From Trichinella spiralis (Eukaryota > Nematoda > Enoplea > Trichinellida > Trichinellidae), in the NCBI GenBank assembly GCA_000181795.3, contig CM012955.1:11544832-11601962 (forward strand): 57,131 bases of DNA, given 5' to 3'. The notes beneath the pieces are model-generated. The model searched no databases. It was not told where the DNA came from and worked only from the letters and a program-made list of their open reading frames with translations. A program made the translations under genes and the position numbers. This document shows, piece after piece, positions 22,764 to 34,200 of the stretch (positions within the stretch are counted from its first letter, which is position 1; the number at the start of each line of letters is the position of its first letter).

Positions 22764-23598
22764 GAACTGTTAACACTGCGCAAATTTTCTAATGAGCTAC
22801 TGAAGCTGCGTTTTATCAGCAAATAATGCCCCAATAGCAACGGCTTCGACGAATCAACCACCACTTGATGAAGACAAACCAACATTTAATACAGTAATCG
22901 TGAAAAACAGGTACAAAATTTTCTGAGTACGTGTTTGAAGATTCTGCAACATTCTGCTGCTGTCTTTTGGGCATAATTCGAATGCGTCTCGATTTAACAA
23001 AGTACCCACCCTAGTGCATTACTTTTCATCAGTTATCGAAGAAATTTGGGTTCGTTTTCAAAATTTCTTATTCTATTAGTTTGAACTATTTTTCCCTTCA
23101 GTTATCAAAATTATATTTATTTTTCATAAATTCGCTTAATTTTTGCACTAATACTTTTTACTTATCTTAGAATCATTTTCGATCTGTCCCATATAAATTT
23201 TCAGTATGTAATAAAATTATAAATTATTTTTGAAAACAATATTTCAGTTGAAAAAAAACCTAAACTGTTTATCACGAATTGAAAAATAATCTGCTTTAGC
23301 TTCATGATGGTACGATTTTTTGTATACCTGCATTATTATTTGGCAATGTATTTGCGTAAATTAAAAAAAATTCACTGTAAGATAGAATTGTTTAACAGTA
23401 AACAACTTTTTAAGAAGCTTAAAAGCAGGTATATAAAAACAATGGAGAAAGTTATGAAATGCGAAAGAAACGCCAAAAAATATTTAACTCATCTACATCG
23501 ATCCTTGATTGATCAGAATCAACTGAAGTCAGAGCATGTGGCAAAAAGTATGTGTGCTGGCGTAAATTAAAAAGGTTAACTAACTTTGCATTGTAGCT
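22764..23598. other. intergenic region with one weak ORF
   Basis: AT-rich DNA after the polytopic gene. A frame at 23304-23570 encodes 88 Lys-rich residues with helical character but has no recognised domain, no poly(A) support and an in-frame donor-like AG|GTATAT. I do not call it a gene. Confidence 0.4.
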
Positions 23599-23645
23599 AA
23601 AAAAATTTATAAATTTATAAATTTTATAAATTTATAAATTTTTTT
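23599..23645. repeat. perfect 47-nt AT palindrome
   Basis: Two exactly complementary 23-base arms (23599-23621 and 23623-23645) are separated by one base. Each arm starts or ends with seven A or T and contains two TTTATAAA-like steps. It could extrude a cruciform. It lies at the left edge of the first SINE-bearing repeat copy. Confidence 0.95.
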
Positions 23646-23654
23646 ATTTAATTA

Positions 23655-24632
23655 TTGAAAGTCATTGAAAACAAAGTATTCATGTGCTATTTAAGTTTTT
23701 TAATTGCAGAAATTGAAAATTTCGAAGTTTATTAATGCTAATTTTTAAAAATTAAAAGTCAAAAATTTAAAAACTGCTTAATTTTAGTGAAAATCGGTAT
23801 CAGTGTTGTAAACATAAATAAAGAAATTGATTATTAACGGTTGGAGGGTGGTGTGGCGTAGTGGTTAATAGCCAGCGAAGCCAACGCCCTCCCCAGCCGT
23901 GTTCGATTCCCGGAGACGGTTGAAAAAGCTAAGCGTACATATACACTAAGTACGCTAGCGGTTGAAGTGCCAATATGAGCACACCGCATATTCACATGTT
24001 CTGTATTCAAAACTATCCCAGGCCATAACTTCCATACATGGCAATCTTACCAAAAGATGCGCCAAGCCAGACAATGCCACCCCACTCTCAAAGGGTAGTG
24101 AAGTCACCGCGATAGATAATCACTGGCGGAATGGAGCATCCGCAGCAATGCGAAAGATAAGAATGAAGTTATGGATAAAGGCACACTGCTCCATTCCAAC
24201 ATTCGAATCAAAAACATAGGAAGATCGGTGCTAATCTGCCTGGCAGGGGAGCACCAATCTTTTTCCACATTAAATGGTTTAAAATGTTTTCAAAGTTGCT
24301 TTACAATATCGAATGATTTTATTTGAAATGCAAATAAATGATATGTTTACATTTCAATATGTTAATATCAACGAGTGTTGTTATTCATGTTCAAAGGGTT
24401 GCTTTCTTTTTTTTGAATTAACTTTTAATATCATTAATTTGCTAAAAATTTTAACCTGAAGAAAAAAACATTTGTTAAACTCATGAGCAATAATTTTGAA
24501 TTAAAGTTATAAGTATTTGATTAAATTAATTGACTAAGTTGAATTTATTGATTTAAATTAATAGTTGTCTGTATTTTTTTAAATGAAGCTTCAACAAACT
24601 TGTATGTCAAGCTTGTTCTATTGGTCAGCCGA
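23655..24632 (+). repeat. SINE-bearing dispersed repeat, copy 1
   Basis: About 0.98 kb that aligns in direct orientation with 29590-30553. Similarity is strongest at about 23696-23970 and 24221-24400, and poor in a central stretch at about 23980-24190. Both edges fade gradually. A tRNA-like module lies inside. The boundaries are estimates by eye. Confidence 0.8.
23841..24260 (+). mobile_element. tRNA-derived SINE-like element, copy 1
   Basis: A tRNA-like head carries an RNA polymerase III A box (TGGCGTAGTGG, 23854-23864) and B box (GTTCGATTCCC, 23901-23911), 36 bases apart. The 3' end has a near-perfect stem of AGATCGGTGCT (24222-24232) with AGCACCAATCT (24250-24260). Poly(A) and target duplications were not clear, so the element may be old or its ends different from those given. 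It does not fold as a standard functional tRNA. Confidence 0.65.
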
Positions 24633-25607
24633 CGCGTCGTAGCATACACAGACAACTGTAGAGATGGGGAAACGATCCACGTTGCGTATTCAATCGTTTG
24701 TCATTAATTAATTATCAGAAAATCTATTTATAAAAATTTGGCGCTTCACTCGCATGATTTCTGTTGGACATGCATAAATTGGACAAAAACAAAAACTTCC
24801 AGCTCATTAATCGTTTTCTGTGAAATGGTGTTTTTTACTCTTTGGAAAGAAGTAACGTTTCAATATAAAAGTCGACTGTTCACATTTCATTCACACAAAC
24901 AGATATGGTAATTTGGACGATTAGCTAATCAATGAAAAAAAACATGCAAATGCAAAATATGCAAAATGCCATTTTTGTTCTTCTCATTTCCAACTGAGTG
25001 CAAAAAATGCTGACAGTTAACTTGAGCTCTGTTAACGTTGAACAGCGTACGGTAAGTCATTCAAATTTACTGCACAAAAATTAGCATAATAACCAAACAA
25101 CCAACATTCACACTTTCTGAACATTTGGGAAAGCAGGGGATGATGAGACAAAAAAAAGTAATTCAAAGTCGCATGTCCAATTTCTGGGTATTCAATTGCA
25201 GTTGTTTTTTTAATAGCTATTCCATTACTTGATTGACAAAATATTCCAATCACAGCCAAATCAGCTATAGCATTAATGTAAGAAATGGTGATACTTCACC
25301 GATTTATGCAATGAAAATTCAAATATAAAAATATATCCTACATTTCATCAAATCATACTGTTTGTATTGTCTTTATTCTCGATTTTATTTTATCTGTGCT
25401 GTTGAAGTGCTCATTTCTGGGCAATACGTGAATTGCACAACGCATAAGTTTTTATTTGAAATTTTTATCTTTTTGTTTTCTTGTTTAGAGATTCCTGTTT
25501 TTAATTACTGAAACGGTATAAATTTCAATCAGTCTGTTTTTCAAGCTATGTGCGACGTGATTATTGCCTTAAGGTAGCGTTAATGAAGTAATAAATGCTT
25601 TTCTGAA
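24633..25607. other. intergenic region, no gene seen
   Basis: AT-rich DNA between repeat copy 1 and the orphan GALK2-like exon. ORFs are short and unsupported. Confidence 0.5.
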
Positions 25608-25739
25608 GGTGTTATCGCCGGTGGTGCTGTTATCGCATTGATCAATGCCCACCGAGCGAAAAATATTCAAGAATCAGTAGTACGGTACATCGAAGGAAGC
25701 GTTGTTAGGCGTCTGAAGCCTTTCTTTATTCTTTTTTGA
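25608..25739 (+). pseudogene. orphan decayed copy of the GALK2-like last exon
   Basis: Translated in one frame, this stretch gives GVIAGGAVIALINAHRA then a divergent helix and VVRRLKPFF before a stop. It aligns without gaps to the end of the intact gene downstream (GLGWGGPVVALIDAERA ... FRSYKPFF), about half the residues being identical. The GWGG glycine motif is damaged (GVIAGG). No other GALK2-like exons were found around it, and no acceptor or start gives it a gene context. It is best read as a remnant of a tandem partial duplication; an unrecognised alternative exon is less likely because it lies upstream of exon 1. Confidence 0.8.
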
Positions 25740-26336
25740 AAATTGATATTATCAAATAATTATTTGTATTTTTGTTTATTTTTCGTTGAGAAATTAAAAA
25801 AGTATTTTTTATTATGCTCTATACTCTTTTAGTTTTTTTCCTGAAATATCAGGTCGTTAATGTTGCTTATTGGAGAAAACAATTAGTTTTTCATACTGAA
25901 TAGTTTACTTTTGATTTTTAATTATGCTCACAATTATAATTTATTTTTATGTCACAGCTGTTTTACTGTAATATTATTTGCGCGTCATATCATACAGTAA
26001 TGCATTTCTATGCGTTGTGTAAAATGAGAAGATGCTCAGAGTCACTCGAAGTTACATGTTTTGATTATTTTTAATAATTTTTAATATGGCTTTAAGAATC
26101 TCTTTTTTTGTTTACTGATTATCTGACAGAACATTTTTTCTTATAAAATATATGTAATGCAGTCTAAATCGTGTGAAATTGTTATGATGCAAAGTACTTT
26201 TGTTATTGAAATGAACTTGTCTTGGAAAGTTATTGCAAAATAGAATGTTTCTAACTTGGATAAATTTTTAAAGATGTTAATTAATTTGAGATGCTGTTAT
26301 ATTCAATAACAAGATTGAAATTTTCGATTCGTTAAG
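25740..26336. other. upstream region of the GALK2-like gene
   Basis: About 0.6 kb of AT-rich DNA between the exon remnant and the start codon at 26337. No further GALK2 homology and no other feature was seen. Confidence 0.5.
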
Positions 26337-28839
26337 ATGATGGAATCTACCAACGATGTTTCTCAGTTCAGTGAATTGCTGCAAGCTTTTCGAGATCGGT
26401 ACAACTGTGAAGCCGAATATGTTGTTAAGAGTCCTGGAAGGATGAACATTATAGGTTATTGCGATATTGCTGCAGTTAATATTTATATTCCATGATATGA
26501 TGTTAATATTTAACAGGTGAACACATTGATTATAGCGGTTATCCAGTACTTCCGATGGCAGTCGATGAATGCATCTATGCTGCATTTTCTGTTAATCAAA
26601 ATTCTGAAGAGATAACTGTTTGTAACACTGACCCCAAATACGAGTAATTCTACATGACAATATTAATAAACACGTTTTAGTTGTATAAATTAAGTTAAAT
26701 TTTCCAACATTTTTGGCTTTTATTTATTTATAGTGGGATTTATTGCATTTATTCTTGATGGTCAGAGGTAAATGTTTAATTGTTTTTAGGCCATTTGAAG
26801 CATTATATTCCTACTTTATTACATCTTGCAAGAATCTGAGCTGGAAAGATTATTTTTTGACTGGCGTTGTGGCTGCGATGGATCACATTGAAGAATATCA
26901 GTATAAAGCGAGCGAAGATGCGGAAGTGAAACTTACTTTTAAAGGTAATTAATCTTCAAGAAATATGTTTTCTTTGAATTTGAAATTTAACTTTTTGTTC
27001 CATATTTACAGTTTTTACTGTTTAAATTATAGTTTAATGAGAAACATAAGTTTAATACTATAGGCGTTGAGAATAGTTTAATGGGGAAATTGGAAATTAT
27101 TTGGCACCGTTCATCTAATTTTTATTATGTTCAATAAATAAATACATTTGTATATATTTATTTTTGTAAATATATAGATGGAAGAAATTGAGAAAGCATA
27201 TTGTGAATTAGAGTTAGTTAGTTTGTAGAATGTTGGATTTTTTCTTGTTGATCATGTAAAAGTTGTACAATAATTGATAGTATTGTCGAAATTTTCACGA
27301 AAAGTTTTATTAATTAATTATAAAGAAAGTGATTTTCGATTGAAATGTATTTTTTGCAGGCTTCAAAGCGATGATCAGTAGCAAACTGCCAGAACGTAGG
27401 GGCTTAGCTATCTCTACTGCACTTGTTTGTTGTGCAGCGGCGTGTACAATGGTCGCGGTGGGCGATGGCAATTTCCGCACCATAACCAAAGTACAGTAAA
27501 TTTGAAAATGAAGATCAATTTTTTTCATTTTTTCAAAATTCAGGAAACTTTGGCGGAATTGTGTTCAGAATACCAAAACGCTGACCTTGTTCGTGGCCCT
27601 ATGGATAACTTAATTTGTTTTACCGCACGACAAGGAGCGGTCGGTTTTTATTCATTTCAATTGCAAGCTGCTCACTTTGAAAATTTTTGCTGATCTTGCA
27701 GGCGAAATATATTCAGTTTAAACCGCTTCGTCTCGACGATGTCACTTTGCCGCCGAAGGCTCGTTTTCTGGTTTTCCATTGTGGACTTCAATCGGCGAAA
27801 AATGCAAAGTTTCCTTTGTTCAGCAAACGTGTGACGGAATGTTGTTTAGCAACAAAAGTTGTTTGCTTTTATTGTTTATTTATTGGTTTATTTGGAATTA
27901 ATTTATTTAAATTTTCAGTTTATTGCTAAAGTTTTTGGACTGGACTGGCGTAAGATGAATACTATTAGGGAAGTTCAGGACGCTGTCGGTGACATTGACG
28001 ACAACACATTCAAAGAAATTGCGTTGTCTCCATTCAGACAAGTCTCTTACACAATTGCCGAGATAATAAGCTTCTTGCAGTGCAACGAATGTGAATTGGA
28101 CATATTACGTCGCCGACGTTACCGAACCAGTGATTTTATTAATTAATTTACATATTCTGATAGCTTTTTTTGTTTTTTTATGTCGATTGAGATTTGTTGT
28201 TATGCAAATTTCAGAAGAACAATTTTATTTGAAAAGGAGAGCCAGACACGTGATTGAAGAATCGATGCGTGTGAAAGAGTTTCGTTCGATTTGCGATCAA
28301 TTTGCCAACGGTCAGTTGTCAGAGGATCTTTGCCTGACAAAGCTGGGAAAATTGCTGGACGACAGTCACCACTCGTGTTCATACTTCTACGACTGTACCT
28401 GTGAAGAATTGGATTTCATCCAGCAGATGTTCAAGTTAGCTGCTAATTTCTTTTCTATCCTTTTTTATGCTGCTATTTTTCATTGTTTTTTTCATTGCAA
28501 TTTGATTATTTCACGTGGATCGAGAAATATCCGTGTCAATTGTCTGATCAACTACTATTTCATTCACTTCTACTATTTGCTCAGCGTTTTGATATTATGC
28601 AAATTTTGTTTGAATATTTAATAAATATGAGAATTTTTAGGAAATTTGGTGCCATAGGAAGTCGTTTGACTGGACTAGGATGGGGTGGTCCTGTTGTTGC
28701 ATTGATCGATGCCGAACGAGCGGAAAGTTTTAAAGAATCAATAGAACAATACATCGCAGGAAGCGCTTTTAGATCTTATAAGCCTTTCTTCGTTTCACCT
28801 GGACAAGGCTTGCAGATTTTTAGTCTACCACACAATTGA
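26337..28839 (+). CDS. GALK2-like GHMP kinase (N-acetylgalactosamine kinase family)
   Basis: Nine exons, 26337-26454, 26517-26643, 26790-26944, 27360-27490, 27544-27639, 27702-27857, 27919-28129, 28215-28434 and 28641-28839, give 470 residues (human GALK2 is about 458). Motif 1 is intact: SPGRMNIIGEHIDYSGYPVL. The ALVCCA helix, the DCTCEELDFI segment and the SRLTGLGWGG glycine loop also align best with GALK2. The family phosphorylates C1 of GalNAc or galactose with ATP. Motif 2, normally GLSSSSA, reads GLAISTA (148-154), and the GGGMDQ segment reads RGPMDN, retaining the catalytic Asp198. Activity is therefore uncertain. Two in-frame ATGs open the frame (26337, 26340). A decayed copy of the last exon lies upstream, and SINE-bearing repeats flank the locus. 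Confidence 0.9.
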
Positions 28840-28851
28840 AACGTTTCTATT

Positions 28852-28858
28852 CCTTCTT

Positions 28859-28888
<30 letters not shown>
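28852..28888. repeat. (TTC)n microsatellite
   Basis: About eleven TTC/TCT triplets directly after the stop codon of the GALK2-like gene, within its likely 3' UTR. Confidence 0.95.
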
Positions 28889-28889
<1 letters not shown>

Positions 28890-29589
28890 GGAAATTGTAA
28901 GTGAACATTTCAATACATCGTAAATACACTTTCTACTTTTGCATATTTTTATTACATCTTATCCAAGAGAAGCTTTTACTGATATTTATCATGATTTACA
29001 AGATACTGTGATTTATAAACTGCAGTAATATGCAGGGAAATTACGAGTTTTATTTGCTTCTCATTTATTTATCAGATGCTGTGTGATGCGTAATAAATGT
29101 CGAACACGTACATGCTAATTTATTTAATGCAAAATATCTTTCTCTGTAACAGTAAGGTCTGCAACTTTCTTGCAGTGCCGTTTATCTTTTCAGTGTTGCA
29201 CAATATTGGAAAATAAATTTCTAATCTACGACTGGTATTTTATTAGCTACTTTGCGCAACTCTTTTAAATTTGATGAAAACAAATTGAAAAAATTTTGTT
29301 ATTCAACTGTTTCATCAGATGATCATGAAACAGTCTATAATTTTGAATTTCTTTTACTGATAATAATAATTTAAAAAATATTATTTATTATGAAGCGAAA
29401 TTTATGATCATGAAAGTACAATAGCTAGCTAAAGTAATTCGTTCTCTGACTGTTCAAAGTGCCGACTTTGGTAAAATCATTTTGTCGCTAAAAATATGTA
29501 AATTAGCACAAGTTAAAGAAATAAATTAATAAAACAGACAATTTTATTGTTGTTGACAAGCATAAATTTGTACACCGTTTTATTTCACT
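28889..29589. other. 3' flank of the GALK2-like gene
   Basis: About 0.7 kb of AT-rich DNA with no coding character; a possible poly(A) hexamer lies near 29211. Nothing else was recognised. Confidence 0.45.
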
Positions 29590-30553
29590 CTTGGAAATCA
29601 TTGGATAAGAAGCATTTATATGTTTTTTAATTGCAGAAAATGAAAATTTGTAAGTTTATTAAAGGTAATTTTTAAAAATTAAAAGCAAAAATTTAAAAAC
29701 TGCTTAGTTTTAGTGAAAATCGGTATTAGTGTTGTAAACATAAATAAAGAAATTGATTATTAACGGTTGGAGGGTGGTGTGGCGTAGTGGTTAATAGCCA
29801 GCCAAGCCACCGCCCTCCCCAGCCGTGTTCGATTCCCGGAGGCAGTTGTAAAAGCTAAGCGTACACATACACTAAATACGCTAGCGGTTGAAGTGCCAAT
29901 ATAAGCACACAACATATCCAATATGCCCTGGATTCAAAACTATCCCAAGCCCCAAACCATACCTCCTTACATGCCATTCCAAGTTTACGATCTATGTTCT
30001 GCGTGCAAAACGGAATTGAAATGGCCAACAATGGCGAATTGGTGAAATGCATCCATATTAAGAATGAAGTTATGGATAAAGCGCTCCGCCCAAGTCGAAC
30101 TTCAAGAATCAAAAACAAAGGAAGATCGGTGCTAATCTGCCTGGCAGGGGAGCACCAATCTTTTCAAACATTAAATGGTTTGAAATGTTTTCAAAGTTGC
30201 TTGATAATGTCGAATGATTTTATTTGAAATGCAAATAAATAATATGTTTACATTTCAATATGTTAATATCAACGAGTGTTGTTATTCATGTTCAAAGGGT
30301 TGCTTTCTTTTTTTTGAATTTACTTTTAATATCATTAATTTGTTCAAATTTATAAAATAATTTAGCCTGTAGAAAAAAACATTGGTTGAAATCATGAGCA
30401 ATAATTTTGAATTAAAGCTATAAGTATTATTAATATTATGACTATTTCAGCTTTCTGATTAATTTAATTGATTGATTTAAATTAGTAGTCGTGTGTATTT
30501 TTTGAAATGAAGCTCTGTCTGCGCATTATTTGTCATGCTTGTTCTTTCAGTTG
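29590..30553 (+). repeat. SINE-bearing dispersed repeat, copy 2
   Basis: Direct-orientation partner of 23655-24632, starting about 5.9 kb downstream of it. The first roughly 280 bases and the 180 bases after the internal hairpin are close to identical between copies. The centre has diverged or been replaced. Confidence 0.8.
29767..30161 (+). mobile_element. tRNA-derived SINE-like element, copy 2
   Basis: Carries the same A box (29780-29790) and B box (29827-29837) as copy 1, with identical spacing. It ends with the same stem, AGATCGGTGCT (30123-30133) paired with AGCACCAATCT (30151-30161). Two independent copies with conserved ends but a diverged middle support a mobile origin over a one-off tRNA gene. 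Confidence 0.65.
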
Positions 30554-31236
30554 GTCGTATTAAAATATTTAACTTGAAAATCATTGTTCTGCAAAAATGA
30601 TTACTGTTGATCTTATCAGCGTGTTTCAGCTTTTATTTTCGAATTATATTCATAAATATGTGAATAAATGCAATGTCAATTTTTTATATGAAAAATGCAC
30701 GATGAACTGTCAATAAATTCGTCTGATATTGCTTTATGCTTATTTTTTTATCAATAACTGCACAAAAACTGTTGTTGATGAATAGTTCCATTTTCATCGA
30801 TTGGATGAAATGAAGTGAATTGCGAAGTATTTTATTTTACCTCAACTTGAATTTGGAAATTTGCATAATGCAGTATTTTCAACCGTGCCCTTGTTTAGTT
30901 TTGTTATGTGATTACGTTTATTTAGCTGATGGTGATGAACAATTTGTATGCACTGGTTAAGATAGAGATAAAAATTTGCATCAAATTGAATCGTTGTTCT
31001 GCACCGAGTAGAGTGCAATAGTAGATAAGTTCAACGATTTTGAACGATGTTTTATCTGCTGCTGCATTATTTCGCGTTTATTCACTTTGTTTTGCCATCA
31101 TCAGATCATCTGATAAAAGTGGCGAAATGTAGATCTGTTTGTTTGCATTATGTAAGTTATTATAAAGTTGATTTAATTTAGTTTTTTGCTAATATTGCAA
31201 AATTTCAGTTGAGCTTTCGAAGAGTAGTTGAACGGT
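30554..31236. other. upstream region of the receptor kinase gene
   Basis: AT-rich sequence without an ORF of note. An acceptor-like AATTTCAG ends at 31208, 28 bases before the first ATG of the kinase gene. This suggests a 5' UTR intron or a trans-splice site. Confidence 0.4.
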
Positions 31237-34200
31237 ATGATGGAAAAGCGGATATCAGCTACGTTTGTTCTGATTCCCTTTGCAAAAATGTTTGCATTGA
31301 TTTTTGTTTTTCCATTTTTTCAGTGTTGTATTTTTTGTTTGTTTGTAAATTATGGAATTATTTAGTGTTGGGATAATTGCCATCAGAATTCTGAAAATCA
31401 TCAGTTATGCTTCTCTGGCTGCAGAACCCATTCCGTAAAGCCAAATCTTTCTCGAAGTCAATTGTTTGTTTACATTTTTGATACTGTAGAACTCTGCCTG
31501 GTGTGAAGAAAGTTGTGATGCATTTGACTGGATTTTTTCAAACACAAGTCCATTTTTTGAACGTCAGTAATTGGAATAGTTTGTATGTTGTGACTTTTCA
31601 GACCAACAAATCCAGTTCCATCCGGGCAATGTGCATTTTATTTGTATGAATTTGGTGGGCAATATTGAATCCCCTTCCGCCATTGCATTGTATCGCATTA
31701 ATGATGATCAATCAATTCTTCAAGGTCCAACTGTATATGTGGTGGAATCGAGACAAAAAGTTTGGAGTTCTACAGATAATTCATTTGAAACTTCCACATG
31801 GACTGTTGTTGGAATGGCAAGTTATTTTTGAATTATTATCTTCAGGTGGAATTTTTATGAATACATAAAATGATTATTTTTAGAGAGCTGATCAATTATT
31901 TAGTCTGCAGCCACTTTTACCGAATCAATTTTATCAAGTGCGTGTTACTGCTGTACAGCAAATTAATAATGTCGTTCTTGGTTTCGAAAGTGGCTGGCAG
32001 CAGATGCTAATAGGTGACAGTGATAGTATTGAAAATGAAATTTAATTAATTTTATTTTTTTTCGTTTATTAGGTGAAGCTGTTCTTGGCCCGGTTAGTTC
32101 ACTAAAAATAAAAGAGCAAATTTTGCATCCTCAGCACGGACTGACAGCTATCATATCGTGGAAACCGAATGAACATTGTACGTGGACTTGTTTTTATTAT
32201 TATTATTATTATTATTATTTCAAAAGTTTTATTCCATCTACTTTAGATCCATCTTGTTTTTATCATTTGTTTTGGACAAATAATTTGACTTCCTCAACAA
32301 AAAGCTTACTTGTAGTAAGTTTGTCATTTCAAATGCTTTCGTATATAAAGTCCGCTGCATTTTAGTGATTGTTTTCACTTTGTGAAGAATTATTTTGCAT
32401 AAAATTAAATTGCTTGAACATAATGAACAATAATTATTATTCTGTGTTTCATTAAAATTGTGATGTTTTGTAATGTAATGTAATGTAATGATGTAATTGT
32501 TTTTCTTTTTTGAATTTAGGAAGGCAAATTTGAATATGGGATTACGGGATTGGCTTACAATTCCAACTATACTGTCATGATTCGTTCTTTATCTAGCGCG
32601 AAAATTGTACGATTAGAATCATCATCGGTCAGTGTTCAATTCCATACCAACGACTGCCTGTCGATGCATCAGTTCAATTTCTCAGAATGCGGTTAGTGGT
32701 GATTTGGATTGATGTTTTGCTGAAATTAATTGTTTACATTCTACTTGCACAATTGAATATTCAAATTTTCAGCTCCTGGTTCTGTTCGCAATGTCACACT
32801 TCAGTTTGACAATGGCAGTGCATTTGTGAGCTGGAAACCGCCAAAATATTACGATCAACCGATCAATGAAAACGTATTTTTGAATTATTTAGTAAAATGG
32901 AAATCTTTATTTTCACTTCATCATCAATGTTTGGAACCCGTCGATCTTCAATATATAGTAGATACTGTAATGTCAGACTCATTGTTGATTTATTGTTTGT
33001 TTTCTAATGTTAAAATCACTTACAGAAAAATCTTACTGTCAAGTTAGAAAATGTTACAGTAGGCTGCCAGTACAGTGTTGAAATATTTGCCAATACCACT
33101 GCAGGTATTGGAAAAGGGCAGCGTATTTATTTCAATTCAAGTAAAGCTGTAAGTTCTAGGAGTAGTTTATGCATAATTTTTTTCTTTTTCAATTTTATTA
33201 AAATACAATCTGATAAAATTATTTATTATTTACCGGGTTTGATTTTGGTTTATGAAAGTTTCTTGTAATTCATTGTCGATCATTATCATGCATAATACTG
33301 TAAGAGTACACTTTTTTCATTTTATCCTTTTCTATCAATTAAATAATATGATTTTTAATTTTGAAATTGTTAATTACCAATTCTTTAAAAATAGCATAAT
33401 GAACAGTAAGTGAAATGGATAATAGAACATGTTTGCCAAGAAATTATCATTTTACTTTTGTCTGCCTTTGTGAAAATGAATAATTTTTCTTTAGATTGAT
33501 CTACAGTCAACTGCTCGAACATCATTCAATTTAAAATACCTCATACTAATACCTACCGGATTTGCAGTTGTAATAGTCGTAATAGTTGTTGTGATGCAAA
33601 GACGCGGACGACCTGTAATTTGTCCCTTCTATTATAATAAAAAAACACGAACAATTTTTGCTGTACGTGAAGTTTTTGAATGGCAATTAAATTGTGCAGA
33701 TTTTCAATTTTAATTTTCGCTTTCCACTTTTGTTTAGTCTTTATTGCGGAAACCAAGCGTAGCTTATGAATTTGCCGGTTCTGAAGTTCCATTTTTTACT
33801 CATTCAGTTTCCACATCGGCTGCGTCATTGCCGAATCGCCCAGAACGTATAAAAGATCTTTTGGATTATGTGCACTGCGACGTGATACTTGGTGAGGGGA
33901 CGTTTGGTTGCGTTTACAGAGCTATTTGTCATGCACCCGGCTTGCCACAGATCGTTGCCGTTAAAACTCTTAAACGAGGTTGGTTTTGAAAAAGTAGAAG
34001 AAATTTCAATAGAAAAAATTGCTACTCAAAATTGTATTCTTCAAGAATTTGGAAATGAAAGTAAAGAAGCGGAAAAGCATTTGCTTAAAGAAATTGAATT
34101 GTTACGTCGGCTGCGGCCTCACCCGAATGTAACAAAATACTTGGGTTATTGTTCTCGACCGGATGCGTTGATTTTGGTTTTAGAATATTGTCCACAAGGA

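Noticed and set aside
23304-23570. 88-residue Lys-rich plus-strand ORF
   Set aside because: No recognised motif, AT-rich codons, an internal donor-like site and no partner exon or poly(A) signal found.
23841-23925. Possible tRNA gene
   Set aside because: A and B boxes are present but the flanks do not form a convincing acceptor stem or anticodon arm, and a second copy with a shared 3' tail shows it is SINE-like.
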